Translations under genes and position numbers: made by a program
NCBI GenBank assembly: GCA_050305935.1
Contig: JBNLGG010000001.1
Coordinates: 1-64,000 of the forward strand
Length of the DNA: 64,000 nt
Reading direction: 5' to 3'
DNA from: CAJXNP01 sp050305935
GTDB lineage: Bacteria; Bacteroidota; Bacteroidia; Cytophagales; Cyclobacteriaceae
In this document: one piece after another, positions 42,476-52,900 of the stretch
Layout: each line of letters begins with the position of its first letter
How positions within the stretch are numbered: position 1 is the first letter of the stretch
The notes under the pieces: generated by a model
Database searches by the model: none
Told to the model about the DNA's origin: nothing
Seen by the model: the letters and a program-made list of their open reading frames with translations, nothing else

Positions 42476-43012
42476 GTGCAAATTTGGATAATAAGCAATC
42501 TTCGATTTATAAAGGCTTTCTTGCCGCTGAATACGCTAAAGGTGATTTCAAATACTCTTGGAATTATTTTTTTTACCTACTACTGGATAATTAAAATAAA
42601 CAATACTTCTGATTTTACTTCAGCTCCGGGTGTTTATAATATTTCCATTTTGTTACTGATCGTGGTCATTACCTGCCTGTGTTATGGGGTAATCCAGCGC
42701 CAGGCCATTTCACTTAGGATGAAAGAAATATTCGTTTGGAAATGGTTTGGGATCAAAAGGAGAAAACTTTTTTGGCTTTTTTTAACCGAACATCTGCTGA
42801 TACTTGCATGCTCCACTGTAATCTCGATCGCGCTGTTTGACGGATTTTTAAATTTGTTTACCACTGCTGGTAACGCCATAAAATACCATTCACTACAGAT
42901 TTTCACCCCCATTTCTATCATTGTCTTTATGCTTTCCGTGAGTACCCTTTCACAAATATTTATTTTACTAAGAATGAATAAACAAGAGGTTTTTAATAAA
43001 TTATCAGCATAG
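42476..43012 (+). CDS. FtsX-like membrane protein, single domain
   Basis: A 178-residue protein with a GTG start and four predicted membrane segments (about 22-38, 53-70, 103-130 and 144-165). After segment 2 comes SLRMKEIFVWKWFGIKRRKLFWLFLTEH, which resembles the RxKEIxxxKxxGxxR cytoplasmic helix before the last helices of FtsX/MacB-type permease domains. The C-terminal RMNKQEVFNKL echoes their xNPxExL end. There is no periplasmic domain and no ATPase gene beside it. It could be a decayed or minimal permease, or an unrelated membrane protein. The start is uncertain. Confidence 0.5.
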   Translation: MQIWIISNLRFIKAFLPLNTLKVISNTLGIIFFTYYWIIKINNTSDFTSAPGVYNISILLLIVVITCLCYGVIQRQAISLRMKEIFVWKWFGIKRRKLFWLFLTEHLLILACSTVISIALFDGFLNLFTTAGNAIKYHSLQIFTPISIIVFMLSVSTLSQIFILLRMNKQEVFNKLSA

Positions 43013-43061
43013 AACCATCAACAATTGATTTTTACGCTTCATGTATTAATGTTTATTTATA

Positions 43062-44300
43062 GTGAAAGGTACTTACATCAAAGGGTTAACACTCCTCACT
43101 CTTCTTTTGTTTTTTGGGTTTTCCTCAAAATGTCAGGTCTTCGGTTTTAGACTAAAGGAGAATTTAAAAAAAAGTTCTATCCCATTCGAATTGTACAATA
43201 ACCTCGTTTTGGTACCGGTGGTATTGAATGGAAAAATACCCTTAAAGTTTATATTGGATTCTGGTGTTAGCTCATCTATCCTCTTTAATAAAGATATTAC
43301 AGACCTTTTGGGGGTCGAGTACACCCGGAAAATTACAGTTTATGGTGTGGGTGAGGAAAATGTTGTTCAGGCATTCGTTGCTTCGGATGTTCGCCTGGAT
43401 CTTCCTGGTGTTGATGGGTATCGTCAATCAATACTTGCACTTGAGGAAGACTATTTGGAACTAAAAAACCAATTAGGTGTTGAAGTCCATGGCATCATCG
43501 GATATGATATTTTCAGCAAGTTTGTGGTAGAGATAGATTACATGGAAAAAAGGCTGGTGTTACACGATCCTGCCTACTTTAAACCTCGCAGGAGATGGGA
43601 GGAATTAGATATGAGTATCTTTTTGACTAAGCCTTTTATCAAGATACCTTATTCCATAGATGGAAAAGAAGAATTAACCGGGAATTTTATCATTGACACC
43701 GGGGCAAGTCATGCGCTATTGATACATGAAGCATCCGATGAGAGAATATTTGTGCCTGAGAAAAGGCTGAGTGCAATTTTGGGGAAGGGATTGACCGGGA
43801 TAATAAGGGGAAATTTAGCTAGAATAAAAAGCGCGGAGTTAGGGAGCGTTAAGTTTGAGGATATTGTCGTTTCCTTTCCTGATGAAGAGTCCTATTCCGA
43901 TTCTCTAATCTATATTCAGAAAAATGGAACAATTGGTGGTGAAACATTGTCCCGGTTTAGGGTTGTTTTCGATTATATGAATGAGAAGCTTTATCTGAGG
44001 AAGACCTCTTCAACAAACGATGATTTTGAATACAATATGAGTGGTCTGGAAATAGAGGCTTTTGAACCCTCCTTTAGTAACATAAGAGTGACGAGTGTTA
44101 GAAAAAATTCTCCTGCGGATAGCGTTGATATTAGGGTAAATGATCAAATATTGGTAGTAAATGGCCTGGCAGGAGAAAACCTAAAGTTATCGACTATTTA
44201 TCAATTATTTAATACCCGCCCCGGGAAGATAATAAGGATGTCGATAAAGAGAGGGGATCAAAAGTTAAAGAAGAAGCTAATTCTTCGAAAAGAGATTTAG
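43062..44300 (+). CDS. Secreted retropepsin-like aspartic protease with PDZ domain
   Basis: A 412-residue protein starting at GTG. A signal peptide (about 1-24, ending KCQ) is followed by two aspartic protease half-domains in tandem, with active-site triads LDSG (Asp66) and IDTG (Asp212). A C-terminal PDZ domain runs from about 330 to 412 (VTSVRKNSPADSVDIRVNDQILVVNGL). Two half-sites in one chain can form a complete pepsin-type active site. The Ser in the first triad occurs in some active retropepsins. Likely periplasmic or surface-bound; the substrate is unknown. Confidence 0.85.
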   Translation: MKGTYIKGLTLLTLLLFFGFSSKCQVFGFRLKENLKKSSIPFELYNNLVLVPVVLNGKIPLKFILDSGVSSSILFNKDITDLLGVEYTRKITVYGVGEENVVQAFVASDVRLDLPGVDGYRQSILALEEDYLELKNQLGVEVHGIIGYDIFSKFVVEIDYMEKRLVLHDPAYFKPRRRWEELDMSIFLTKPFIKIPYSIDGKEELTGNFIIDTGASHALLIHEASDERIFVPEKRLSAILGKGLTGIIRGNLARIKSAELGSVKFEDIVVSFPDEESYSDSLIYIQKNGTIGGETLSRFRVVFDYMNEKLYLRKTSSTNDDFEYNMSGLEIEAFEPSFSNIRVTSVRKNSPADSVDIRVNDQILVVNGLAGENLKLSTIYQLFNTRPGKIIRMSIKRGDQKLKKKLILRKEI

Positions 44301-44343
44301 CAATATTTGGAGATAAGCATTCCTAATAAAAATTCCTTTTTAC

Positions 44344-44351
44344 TACCTTTG
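44344..44351 (+). promoter_or_regulatory. -7 element before lepA
   Basis: TACCTTTG matches TAnnTTTG, 20 nt before the lepA ATG. A -33 element at the right distance is not obvious. Confidence 0.4.
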
Positions 44352-44371
44352 CCTTTCTTTTTAAAATTAGC

Positions 44372-46159
44372 ATGAAGAACATTCGGAATTTTTGCATTAT
44401 CGCGCACATTGATCATGGCAAGAGTACACTGGCTGACAGATTATTGGAGGCAACGCAGACAGTTACGGGAAGGGAAATGCAAAACCAGTTACTCGATGAC
44501 ATGGACCTGGAAAGGGAGCGTGGAATTACCATTAAAAGCCATGCTATCCAAATGAATTATAAACATGAGGGTGAGGAATATATTTTAAACCTGATCGACA
44601 CTCCCGGTCATGTGGACTTTTCGTATGAAGTGTCACGGTCTATAGCAGCCTGCGAAGGGGCGTTGTTGATCGTGGATGCTTCTCAGGGGATAGAGGCACA
44701 GACCATATCCAACCTTTATTTAGCCCTGGAGCACGATTTAAAGATAATTCCGGTATTGAATAAAATTGACCTTCCCGGAGCTGAACCAGAAGTGGTTAAA
44801 GACCAGGTAATGGACCTGATCGGTTGCGACGACGAAGAAGTGATTTACGCCAGCGGCAAGGAAGGGATCGGAATAGACGAAATTTTAAAGGCGATCGTCG
44901 AGCGTGTGGACCCCCCGAAAGGAAACCCGGAAGGCGAATTGCAGGCAATGATTTTCGATTCGGAATTTAATTCATACCGCGGGATAGAAGTAATCTTCAG
45001 GATCTTTAATGGTACAATAAAGAAGGGGGAGAAGGTAAAATTTGTTAATACCGGGAAAACCTACTATGCAGATGAAATTGGTGTGTTGAAACTGCAAAAT
45101 ACTCCAAAGGAATCCTTGTCAGCAGGCAATGTAGGTTACCTGATTTCAGGTATAAAAGTAGCCAGCGAGGTAAAAGTGGGGGATACGATCACACATTCTG
45201 AAAGGCCTTGCCAAAAAGCAATTAAGGGTTTCGAAGACGTTAAGCCAATGGTGTTCGCCGGGATATATCCGGTGGAGACCAGCGAGTTTGAGGAACTACG
45301 AGCTTCCATGGAAAAATTGCAGTTGAACGACGCCTCGCTTGTGTGGGAGCCTGAAACTTCGGCTGCCTTGGGTTTCGGTTTTCGATGTGGCTTTTTAGGG
45401 ATGCTTCATATGGAGATCGTCCAGGAAAGGCTAGAGCGGGAGTTTGACATGACGGTCATTACTACGGTACCATCTGTGGAGTTCAGGGCGGTGAAAACCG
45501 ACGGGACATTCAAAAGGGTAAATGCTCCTTCTGAAATGCCGGAGCCAAATACCATTTCACACATTGAAGAACCATTTATCAAAGCACAAATAATAACAAA
45601 AAGTGATTTTATAGGCCCTGTCATCTCTTTGTGTATGGATAAAAGGGGTATCATTATAAACCAAACCTACCTGACGACTGACCGGGTGGAATTGATTTTT
45701 GAGTTGCCACTTTCAGAGATAGTTTTTGACTTTTTTGATAAATTGAAAACGATCTCCAAAGGATATGCTTCATTGGACTATGAATTAATTGGCTACAGAC
45801 AATCCAACATGTCAAAACTGGACATCATGTTGAATGGGGAAAGAGTGGATGCTTTGTCAGCGATAGTGCATAGGGACAAAGCATATGATTGGGGAAAGAA
45901 ATTGTGTGAAAAACTGCGTTCTTTGCTTCCAAGGCAAATGTTTGAGATTGCAATTCAGGCCTCCATTGGAACCAAGATTATTGCACGGGAAACGATTAAA
46001 GCCTTGCGTAAGAATGTGATTGCCAAATGTTATGGAGGTGATATCACACGAAAACGAAAACTACTTGAAAAACAGAAAAAAGGTAAGAAACGCATGCGGA
46101 ACGTGGGGAACGTCGAAATTCCACAGGAAGCATTTATGGCGGTACTAAAACTAGACTAA
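44372..46159 (+). CDS. lepA: Elongation factor 4 (LepA)
   Basis: A ribosome-bound GTPase concerned with translation initiation fidelity and back-translocation under stress. The 595 residues match the family: P-loop AHIDHGKST at 11-19, RGITIKSHA, DTPGHVDF, NKIDLP and SRGYAS/SKGYAS-type domain, with the LepA-specific C-terminal block KKLCEKLRSLLPRQMFEIAIQA and TRKRKLLEKQKKGKKRM. It is 6 nt upstream of folD on the same strand, so the two are probably co-transcribed. Confidence 0.97.
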   Translation: MKNIRNFCIIAHIDHGKSTLADRLLEATQTVTGREMQNQLLDDMDLERERGITIKSHAIQMNYKHEGEEYILNLIDTPGHVDFSYEVSRSIAACEGALLIVDASQGIEAQTISNLYLALEHDLKIIPVLNKIDLPGAEPEVVKDQVMDLIGCDDEEVIYASGKEGIGIDEILKAIVERVDPPKGNPEGELQAMIFDSEFNSYRGIEVIFRIFNGTIKKGEKVKFVNTGKTYYADEIGVLKLQNTPKESLSAGNVGYLISGIKVASEVKVGDTITHSERPCQKAIKGFEDVKPMVFAGIYPVETSEFEELRASMEKLQLNDASLVWEPETSAALGFGFRCGFLGMLHMEIVQERLEREFDMTVITTVPSVEFRAVKTDGTFKRVNAPSEMPEPNTISHIEEPFIKAQIITKSDFIGPVISLCMDKRGIIINQTYLTTDRVELIFELPLSEIVFDFFDKLKTISKGYASLDYELIGYRQSNMSKLDIMLNGERVDALSAIVHRDKAYDWGKKLCEKLRSLLPRQMFEIAIQASIGTKIIARETIKALRKNVIAKCYGGDITRKRKLLEKQKKGKKRMRNVGNVEIPQEAFMAVLKLD

Positions 46160-46165
46160 CACGTT

Positions 46166-47038
46166 ATGGCAGAGATAATAGATGGCAAAGCAACATCATT
46201 AAAAATACAGGACGAATTAGCTGAAGAAGTTAGAATAATCAAAAGTAAAGGTGGCAAAGTTCCACACTTGGCTGCCGTATTGGTAGGGGATGATGGAGCT
46301 AGTGTTACCTATGTAAATGCCAAGGTAAAAGCCTGCGAACGAATAGGCTTCGATTCTACGCTTGTACATCTTCCAGGATCAACATCGGAAGCTGAACTTC
46401 TTAAAAAGGTGGACGAGTTAAATAATGATCCGGAAATAGACGGGTTTATCGTTCAGGTGCCGCTGCCATCCCACATCAACGAGCAAAAAGTGGTGGATGC
46501 TATCGACCCTAAAAAAGATGTTGATGGTTTTCATCCAATCAATATGGGCAAGATGGTCCTTGGCTTGCCTGGTATGGTACCCGCGACCCCCAAAGGTGTT
46601 ATGCTTTTGCTGGAAAAGAACGGGATTGACACCGAAGGGAAGCATGTAGTAGTAATGGGTAGAAGCCATACGGTAGGAACTCCCATAAGTGTTTTACTGT
46701 CAAGAAAGGCAAAACCAGGAAATAGTACTGTCACACAGGTTCATAGTCGAACAAAAGATATTCCTTCAATTACTCGTCAGGCGGATATACTTGTTGTCGC
46801 AATCGGTCAGCCAGAGTTTGTTACTGGCGACATGGTAAAGAAAGGTGCAGTAGTGATCGACGTCGGAATTCATCGCGTAGAAGATCCCAGTAAAAAAAGC
46901 GGATTTAAATTAAAGGGCGACGTCAAATATGACGAGGTATCAGAAATTGCTTCCAAAATCACTCCGGTGCCAGGAGGAGTGGGGCCAATGACCATTGCCG
47001 CGCTATTATATAATACATTGTTGGCCACAAAATCTTAA
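46166..47038 (+). CDS. folD: Bifunctional methylenetetrahydrofolate dehydrogenase / cyclohydrolase
   Basis: Converts 5,10-methylene-THF to 10-formyl-THF in two steps in the cytoplasm. The 290 residues show SVTYVNAKVKACE with the catalytic Lys, the signature DGFIVQVPLPSHI, KDVDGFHPINMG, the NADP-fold VVVMGRSHTVGTP and the terminal PVPGGVGPMTIAALLYNT. Together with metF 15 kb away it serves one-carbon metabolism. It ends 7 nt before queE. Confidence 0.96.
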   Translation: MAEIIDGKATSLKIQDELAEEVRIIKSKGGKVPHLAAVLVGDDGASVTYVNAKVKACERIGFDSTLVHLPGSTSEAELLKKVDELNNDPEIDGFIVQVPLPSHINEQKVVDAIDPKKDVDGFHPINMGKMVLGLPGMVPATPKGVMLLLEKNGIDTEGKHVVVMGRSHTVGTPISVLLSRKAKPGNSTVTQVHSRTKDIPSITRQADILVVAIGQPEFVTGDMVKKGAVVIDVGIHRVEDPSKKSGFKLKGDVKYDEVSEIASKITPVPGGVGPMTIAALLYNTLLATKS

Positions 47039-47045
47039 TTGTAGT

Positions 47046-47654
47046 ATGGAAAGGGAAGGAAAACTTCCGTTAATGGAATCTTTCTACAGTATTCAGGGAG
47101 AGGGGTTTCATCAAGGGAGGGCGGCCTATTTCATAAGATTGGCTGGATGTGATGTTGGGTGTGTGTGGTGCGATGTCAAGGATTCATGGGCTACTGAAGA
47201 CTACCCCTGGCTTGAAGCAATGGAATTAGCCGATCTTTCTACTCCTTATAATAGTGAAATCGTAATCGTAACAGGTGGAGAGCCACTCATGTATGACTTG
47301 GATGCCTTGACCAGTGCAATTAAAAGATCAGGCAAACACCCTCACCTCGAAACTTCCGGAGCATATCCCTTATCAGGCAATTGGGACTGGATTTGTTTTT
47401 CACCTAAAAAGTTCAAAGCGCCTCACGATGAATTTTTTGAAAAAGCACATGAGTTAAAGGTCGTGATTTACCATCGATCAGATTTAGAGTGGGCAACGGA
47501 ATTGGGTAAAAAAATGCATAAAGGCGCTCGCCTATTTTTACAACCGGAGTGGTCAAAATCAGACGAAGTAATGCCACTTGTCATTGAGTTTATCAAACAA
47601 CATCCCCATTGGGAAATATCGCTACAGATTCATAAGTTTATGAATATTCCTTAA
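47046..47654 (+). CDS. queE: 7-carboxy-7-deazaguanine synthase
   Basis: A radical SAM enzyme making the deazaguanine core of queuosine and related bases. From the ATG at 47046 (202 residues) it begins MEREGKLPLMESFYSIQGEG, the family N-terminus that binds substrate. The cluster Cys are 35, 39 and 42 (CDVGCVWC), with TGGEP near 75-79. The frame extends upstream into folD but without family resemblance. Other queuosine genes (queC, queD, queF) are not in the window. It ends 2 nt before the PorE-like gene. Confidence 0.93.
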   Translation: MEREGKLPLMESFYSIQGEGFHQGRAAYFIRLAGCDVGCVWCDVKDSWATEDYPWLEAMELADLSTPYNSEIVIVTGGEPLMYDLDALTSAIKRSGKHPHLETSGAYPLSGNWDWICFSPKKFKAPHDEFFEKAHELKVVIYHRSDLEWATELGKKMHKGARLFLQPEWSKSDEVMPLVIEFIKQHPHWEISLQIHKFMNIP

Positions 47655-47656
47655 CG

Positions 47657-49573
47657 ATGCGGTATTTATTTGTAATTGCGTTTTCTTTTCTACTATCAAG
47701 TGCCTTTTGTCAGGTAAACTATTCGACCAAAAATAAAAAGGCGATACAGTACTACGAAGATGCAGGCGTATACATTCATCAAAGGAATTATACCAAAGCA
47801 ATTAATACACTGTATCTGGCCTTGCAAAAGGATCAGGATTTTATAGAAGCGCATAATAAGCTTGCATTTTGCTTCGAATTGCTGAAAGATAAGGAAAAAC
47901 AGCAGATACACCTGGAAGAAGTTGTGCGGTTGGACACCAATGGTGAATATCCAAATTCAAAATATTTATTGGCTAATGTGTATTACCATCAGGGTGAGTA
48001 TCTGCAAGCCAAAAATCTCCTTACCAATTATTTAAAAGGAGATAAGGTGGATGAACGCATCCGAAAAGAATCACAACAATTATTAATAAACATTGATTTT
48101 GCCATTGAACACATAAAAACACCGGTTGATTTTAATCCTCGACAGATGCCTGCGGAAGTTAATGCGTTACCGCTGCAATATTTCCCTGTTTTGACAGCAG
48201 ACCAGCAAACTATTTTTTTCACAGGCAGGAGAGGTGCTACCTTTTATGATGATGAAGATCTATACGTTTGCCAAAAAGGAGAGGATGGACGATGGTCCTT
48301 ACCCATACCTATTTCGCAAAATATCAATTCTCAATTCAATGAAGGCACCTGTACAATTTCGGCGGATGGCCAGATATTGATCTTTACCACCTGCGAAGGC
48401 AGAAAAAGTTATGGTGGTTGCGATTTATACATCACCTATCGTCTGGGTGACGAATGGACACCCCCCATAAACCTGGGGCCTGCCATTAATTCAAGATCAT
48501 GGGAATCACAACCAAGTTTATCTGCCGATGGTCGTAAGCTGTACTTTGTATCAGACAGGGCCGGAGGGTCTGGTAAACGGGATATTTGGGTGTCCGAGAA
48601 AGATATTAATGGAGATTGGCTGGAGGCTAGAAACCTGGGGCCTACGATTAATACGGCAGGTGATGAGGTTTCACCATATATCCATGTGAATGGCATTTCT
48701 TTGTTTTTTGCTTCTAATAATTTACCAGGCTTTGGGGGTTACGACATTTATAAGAGTGAAATGACTTCCAGCGGATGGTCAGAACCGGAGAATATAGGTT
48801 TTCCAATTAATGATCACAATGACCAGGTTTCGCTATTCCTGTCCGTGGATGGGACGAATGCTTATTATTCGTTTGAGCAAAAGCAAAACGGCCGACCGAA
48901 TCGAAGTTTATTGTATACTTTTGAATATCCGGAAAGCCAGCGGATCTCCCGCAAAAGTAATTATATCACCGGAAAAGTGTTTGATATCCAAAATAACCAA
49001 CCGCTGCAAGCCTCCATCGAACTAATCGACCTTAGATCAGATGAAGTAGTATCAGTTTTTACATCGAATAAACAATCCGGCGAGTATTTTTCAATTTTGA
49101 CCGAGGGTTCTGAATATGCGCTTTATGTGGAAAAAGAGGGGTATCTGTTTGAAAGCAGGACATTTAAATTTGACAATGGTATTGAGCAGGAGCCTATTTC
49201 GGAAGATTTTTATTTAAAGCCGATAAAAGCAGGTGAGCAAACACAGCTTAACAACATTTACTTTGATACTGACAGCTATGTCTTAAGAGAGGAGTCCAGC
49301 ACAGAAATCAAAAAAATAAGCTCATTTTTAGCTGACAATCCCAATGTCAGGATTGAAATATCGGGCCACACAGATGACGTTGGCTCGGATGCCTATAATA
49401 TGGAATTGTCTGAAAAACGTGCCAAAGCGGTGTATGTCGCATTGGTTGACAATGGTATCGACAAAGACCGGTTAATTTATAGGGGCTATGGCAAGACCAG
49501 GCCATTGGTTAAAAATCAGAATGAAGCCTCCCGCCAAAGGAACAGAAGAATTGAGTTTTCTATCATCAATTAA
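47657..49573 (+). CDS. OmpA-family protein with TPR, PD40 propeller and regulatory-like domain (PorE-like)
   Basis: A 638-residue exported protein. Domains in order are a signal peptide (about 1-19), TPRs at about 27-150, a WD40/PD40 beta-propeller at about 175-430 with repeats such as SADGRKLYFVSDRAGGSG, a carboxypeptidase-regulatory-like beta domain at about 435-520, and an OmpA C-terminal peptidoglycan-binding domain at about 530-638 (NIYFDTDSYVL, ISGHTDDVGSD, RAKAVYVAL, RNRRIEF). This is the order found in PorE of the T9SS. Unlike PorE it lacks a clear lipobox: AFCQ fits signal peptidase I better. It may be a T9SS accessory or a paralogue with another task. Confidence 0.82.
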   Translation: MRYLFVIAFSFLLSSAFCQVNYSTKNKKAIQYYEDAGVYIHQRNYTKAINTLYLALQKDQDFIEAHNKLAFCFELLKDKEKQQIHLEEVVRLDTNGEYPNSKYLLANVYYHQGEYLQAKNLLTNYLKGDKVDERIRKESQQLLINIDFAIEHIKTPVDFNPRQMPAEVNALPLQYFPVLTADQQTIFFTGRRGATFYDDEDLYVCQKGEDGRWSLPIPISQNINSQFNEGTCTISADGQILIFTTCEGRKSYGGCDLYITYRLGDEWTPPINLGPAINSRSWESQPSLSADGRKLYFVSDRAGGSGKRDIWVSEKDINGDWLEARNLGPTINTAGDEVSPYIHVNGISLFFASNNLPGFGGYDIYKSEMTSSGWSEPENIGFPINDHNDQVSLFLSVDGTNAYYSFEQKQNGRPNRSLLYTFEYPESQRISRKSNYITGKVFDIQNNQPLQASIELIDLRSDEVVSVFTSNKQSGEYFSILTEGSEYALYVEKEGYLFESRTFKFDNGIEQEPISEDFYLKPIKAGEQTQLNNIYFDTDSYVLREESSTEIKKISSFLADNPNVRIEISGHTDDVGSDAYNMELSEKRAKAVYVALVDNGIDKDRLIYRGYGKTRPLVKNQNEASRQRNRRIEFSIIN

Positions 49574-49948
49574 GCCAATCCAGCAACAATCATTTATTAG
49601 GAAGGTTATAACCGAAAAAAATGTCTTTTTCAGAAGGTTAAATCTTCAAATAGACCTATAAAATATTAAAATAACCACATTATGGAATCAAAGGAATTTG
49701 CTTGCTAGCGAAATTACGCTGATTTTTCGCTAAATGAAACAGGTAGCATTTCTTATGAATTATTAGCAAACGTTTAATAAATTTTATTATTGGCAATAAA
49801 AATGATCGAAAAGAGTAGATATTTTTGAATATTTTAAAAATGTATGCTCTCCGATAAAAGGATTAAAAAAAGAAAATCATTATTTTATTTATATTAATTT
49901 TCTCCTACTTTTGGTACATGTTTAATTATAACCTTTAACTTGTTTAAT
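49574..49948 (+). other. 375-bp AT-rich gap before the SusC gene
   Basis: No reading frame of interest is seen. Near 49707-49732 a short inverted repeat AGCGAAA / TTTCGCT could form a hairpin. TACTTTTG at 49906-49913 fits the TAnnTTTG -7 element, 35 nt before the SusC ATG, and is the probable promoter of the SusCD locus. There is no clear -33 partner. No sigma/anti-sigma genes lie next to the locus. Confidence 0.45.
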
Positions 49949-52900
49949 ATGAAGAGGATTCTACTATTATGTTTTGTCCTCCTGACAGGGGTCTCTGCGG
50001 AGATTTATGCACAGGGCAGGACAGTGACAGGGAAAGTTACTTCAGAAGAGGATGGAAGCGCCATACCTGGAGTTAACGTAGTACTTGCTGGGACAAGTAC
50101 GGGAACCGTTACGGATGTTAACGGTGCGTACAATATTAGCGTACCCGAAGAGGGTGGCGTGCTCCAGTTCTCCTTTATCGGATTGATTTCCGAGGAGGTT
50201 GAAATTGGCAATCGTAGTGTTATTGACATTACCATGAAGTCAGATGTTAGGCAATTGTCGGAAATTGTCGTTACCGGTTTTGGTATTGAAAGGGCCGCCA
50301 ATGAGGTCACTTATCAAACCGAAAAAGTAAATTCTGAAGAACTTATGCAGGGCCAGCAACAAGTGGTCGCGGCGGGTTTAGCTGGGAAAGTGGCTGGTTT
50401 GCAAATAAACGTTCAGGATAATGGAGTTAACCCGCAGACTCAAATTCTTCTTAGAGGTTTAAGATCAATATCTCAAAATAACTCTGCATTAATTGTTATT
50501 GATGGATCGATTGCTTCTAATGGAGCATTCAGCCAATTAAATGCAAATGATATCGAAAGTATTGACGTGTTAAAAGGAGCAAATGCAGCAGCTATTTATG
50601 GCTCTCAGGCAGCTAATGGTGCGTTAATAGTAACTACTAAACAGGGAGAGAGAAACCAGCGTTTTACTGTAGGTTATAATACCTCATATACACTGGATAA
50701 AGTGTCTTATTTACCTGAGTTTCAAACAGAACATGGCATCGGTTGGGATGGTCACTATGATAGAATTGAAAATACTAACTGGGGACCTAGATTTGATGGT
50801 GTTCTGAGACCAATTGGTCCAAGTTTTCCTGATGGTTATGTGTTGGAGGATCAGGTTGTACCATATGCGCCGATTAAAGATAATTTAAAGGACTTTTATG
50901 AAACAGGAACTACCTTTCAAAACACATTTTATCTGTCAGGCGGGGACGAAACAGGGTCTTTTTATATGTCATATGGTAGGGTAGATACTAAAGGGATTGT
51001 CCCTTTAGATGAGTACCAAAGAAATACCTTCAGGTTAAATGCAAATAAGACACTTGGAAAATTGACATTAGGAATTAATTCGTCCTATGTGAATGATGAC
51101 CAAAATATCGTTGGTCAAAGCATTGGCGATCAGGATAGAACATTATACTGGTTTGTACTTAATGCCGCCACAAATATTCCGGTATCCAAATACAAAGATT
51201 GGGATAACCCTGAAAGCTATGCTTATGCTGATAATTATTACAATGCATATTATCAAAATCCCTATTGGGCAGTAAATACAAATAGGGACAATGATAATAC
51301 GAACAGATTAGTTGGAAACATAAATGCGAAATATGAAATAACTGATAAAATAAATTTATCAGGTAGAATAGGAATTGACAGAAGAGCTGGTCAGGGTAAA
51401 GAATGGAGGGATGCTCAGGAATACGATCCTGATTTACAACCTGCAGCAGGTGCAGTGTCATCTTATTTAATTGATTCAGAATTTCAAACAACGGAAGCTA
51501 ATGGTCAGGTTCTTTTGTCTGGTAATTTTAAGCTGAACAATATGTTCACATTAAAACCAATCATTGGTACAGCTTTTCTTTCCAGAGATTTTAGAACAAG
51601 TACTATGAGAGCGAATAATCTTAGCGTACCAGGATTTTATGATATTTCTAATGGTACAGGAAGTTTAGATGCCGTAGTTGATCAACAACAAAAGAGGACA
51701 TTTGGGGTATTTGCAGATCTTACTTTTGGGTACAGAGATTGGGCTTATTTAAATTTAACTGGTCGTCAGGATTATACATCAACTTTGCCAAAGGATGATA
51801 ATGGATATTTTTATCCGTCTGCAAGTGTAGGAGTTGTATTATCAGAAGCTATACCAGCAATTACAGCCTCTACAAACGGGATAGTCTCATTTTTAAAAGT
51901 GACTTTTAGTAATTCAACGGTATATAATGATCCGCCAGTGTATGCAATCAATGAAAGGTTTTTAAAACCAGAAACCCGCGTAGCTCGTTTGGGTGAAGAT
52001 GTTGGAAAATATGCTTTTCCATATAAAGATATAAATGGATTCTCTATTAGTACAACAACTGTTGATCCGAATTTGAAAAAAGAAAAACTAAATACTTGGG
52101 AATTTGGCGCAAATGCAGCATTTCTTGATGATCGATTTTTTGCTGATTTTTCATATTTCAAAACAATTACTTCAAATTTAATAACCTATACTACTCCTTC
52201 TTATGCATCATCTGCATTAAGTTATTTAACTAACATCGGTGAATTGAAAGGTTCGGGTTACGAAATCACACTTGGAGGTTCGATTATTCGATCAGGAGAT
52301 TTTGATTGGACATTCAATGTGAATTACACTTCTGCTGAAACGGTTGTACAAGAAATAAAAGATGATATTAAGGAAGTGGCAATTGATAATTACTCAGCAT
52401 ACGGAACCTTTGCAATAGTGGGGAAAGAATTTCCGCAAATAAAAGCTCAATCTTATCTGAGAGACCCACAAGGTAGGGTAGTTATTAATCCTGAAAATGG
52501 GAACCCAATGTCAGGTGATGTGAAAGCTTTTGGTAAAACTACTCCAGAGTATATTATTGGCGCTAGTAGCAAGGTTGGTTATAAAGGTATTTCTATTTCG
52601 GCAACGATTGACTATCGAGCTGGTCATGTTTGGTATTCTCAGGGGAATGATAACATGGAATTTACCGGAAGATCAATGGAAAGTGTTTCTGCGGATAGAA
52701 AAAATTTCGTTTTCCCAAACTCATCTTATAAAGATGGTGATGGTAACTATGTTGCAAACACGAATATTCCTGTTTCCGGTGGTGTAATGGGATTCTGGCA
52801 AAACGTTTATAACGAAATCAATGAAAATTATGTGCAAGACGCAAGTTCATTCAAATTAAGGGAAGTAGCATTAAATTACACTTTACCTAAAAGTATTTTG

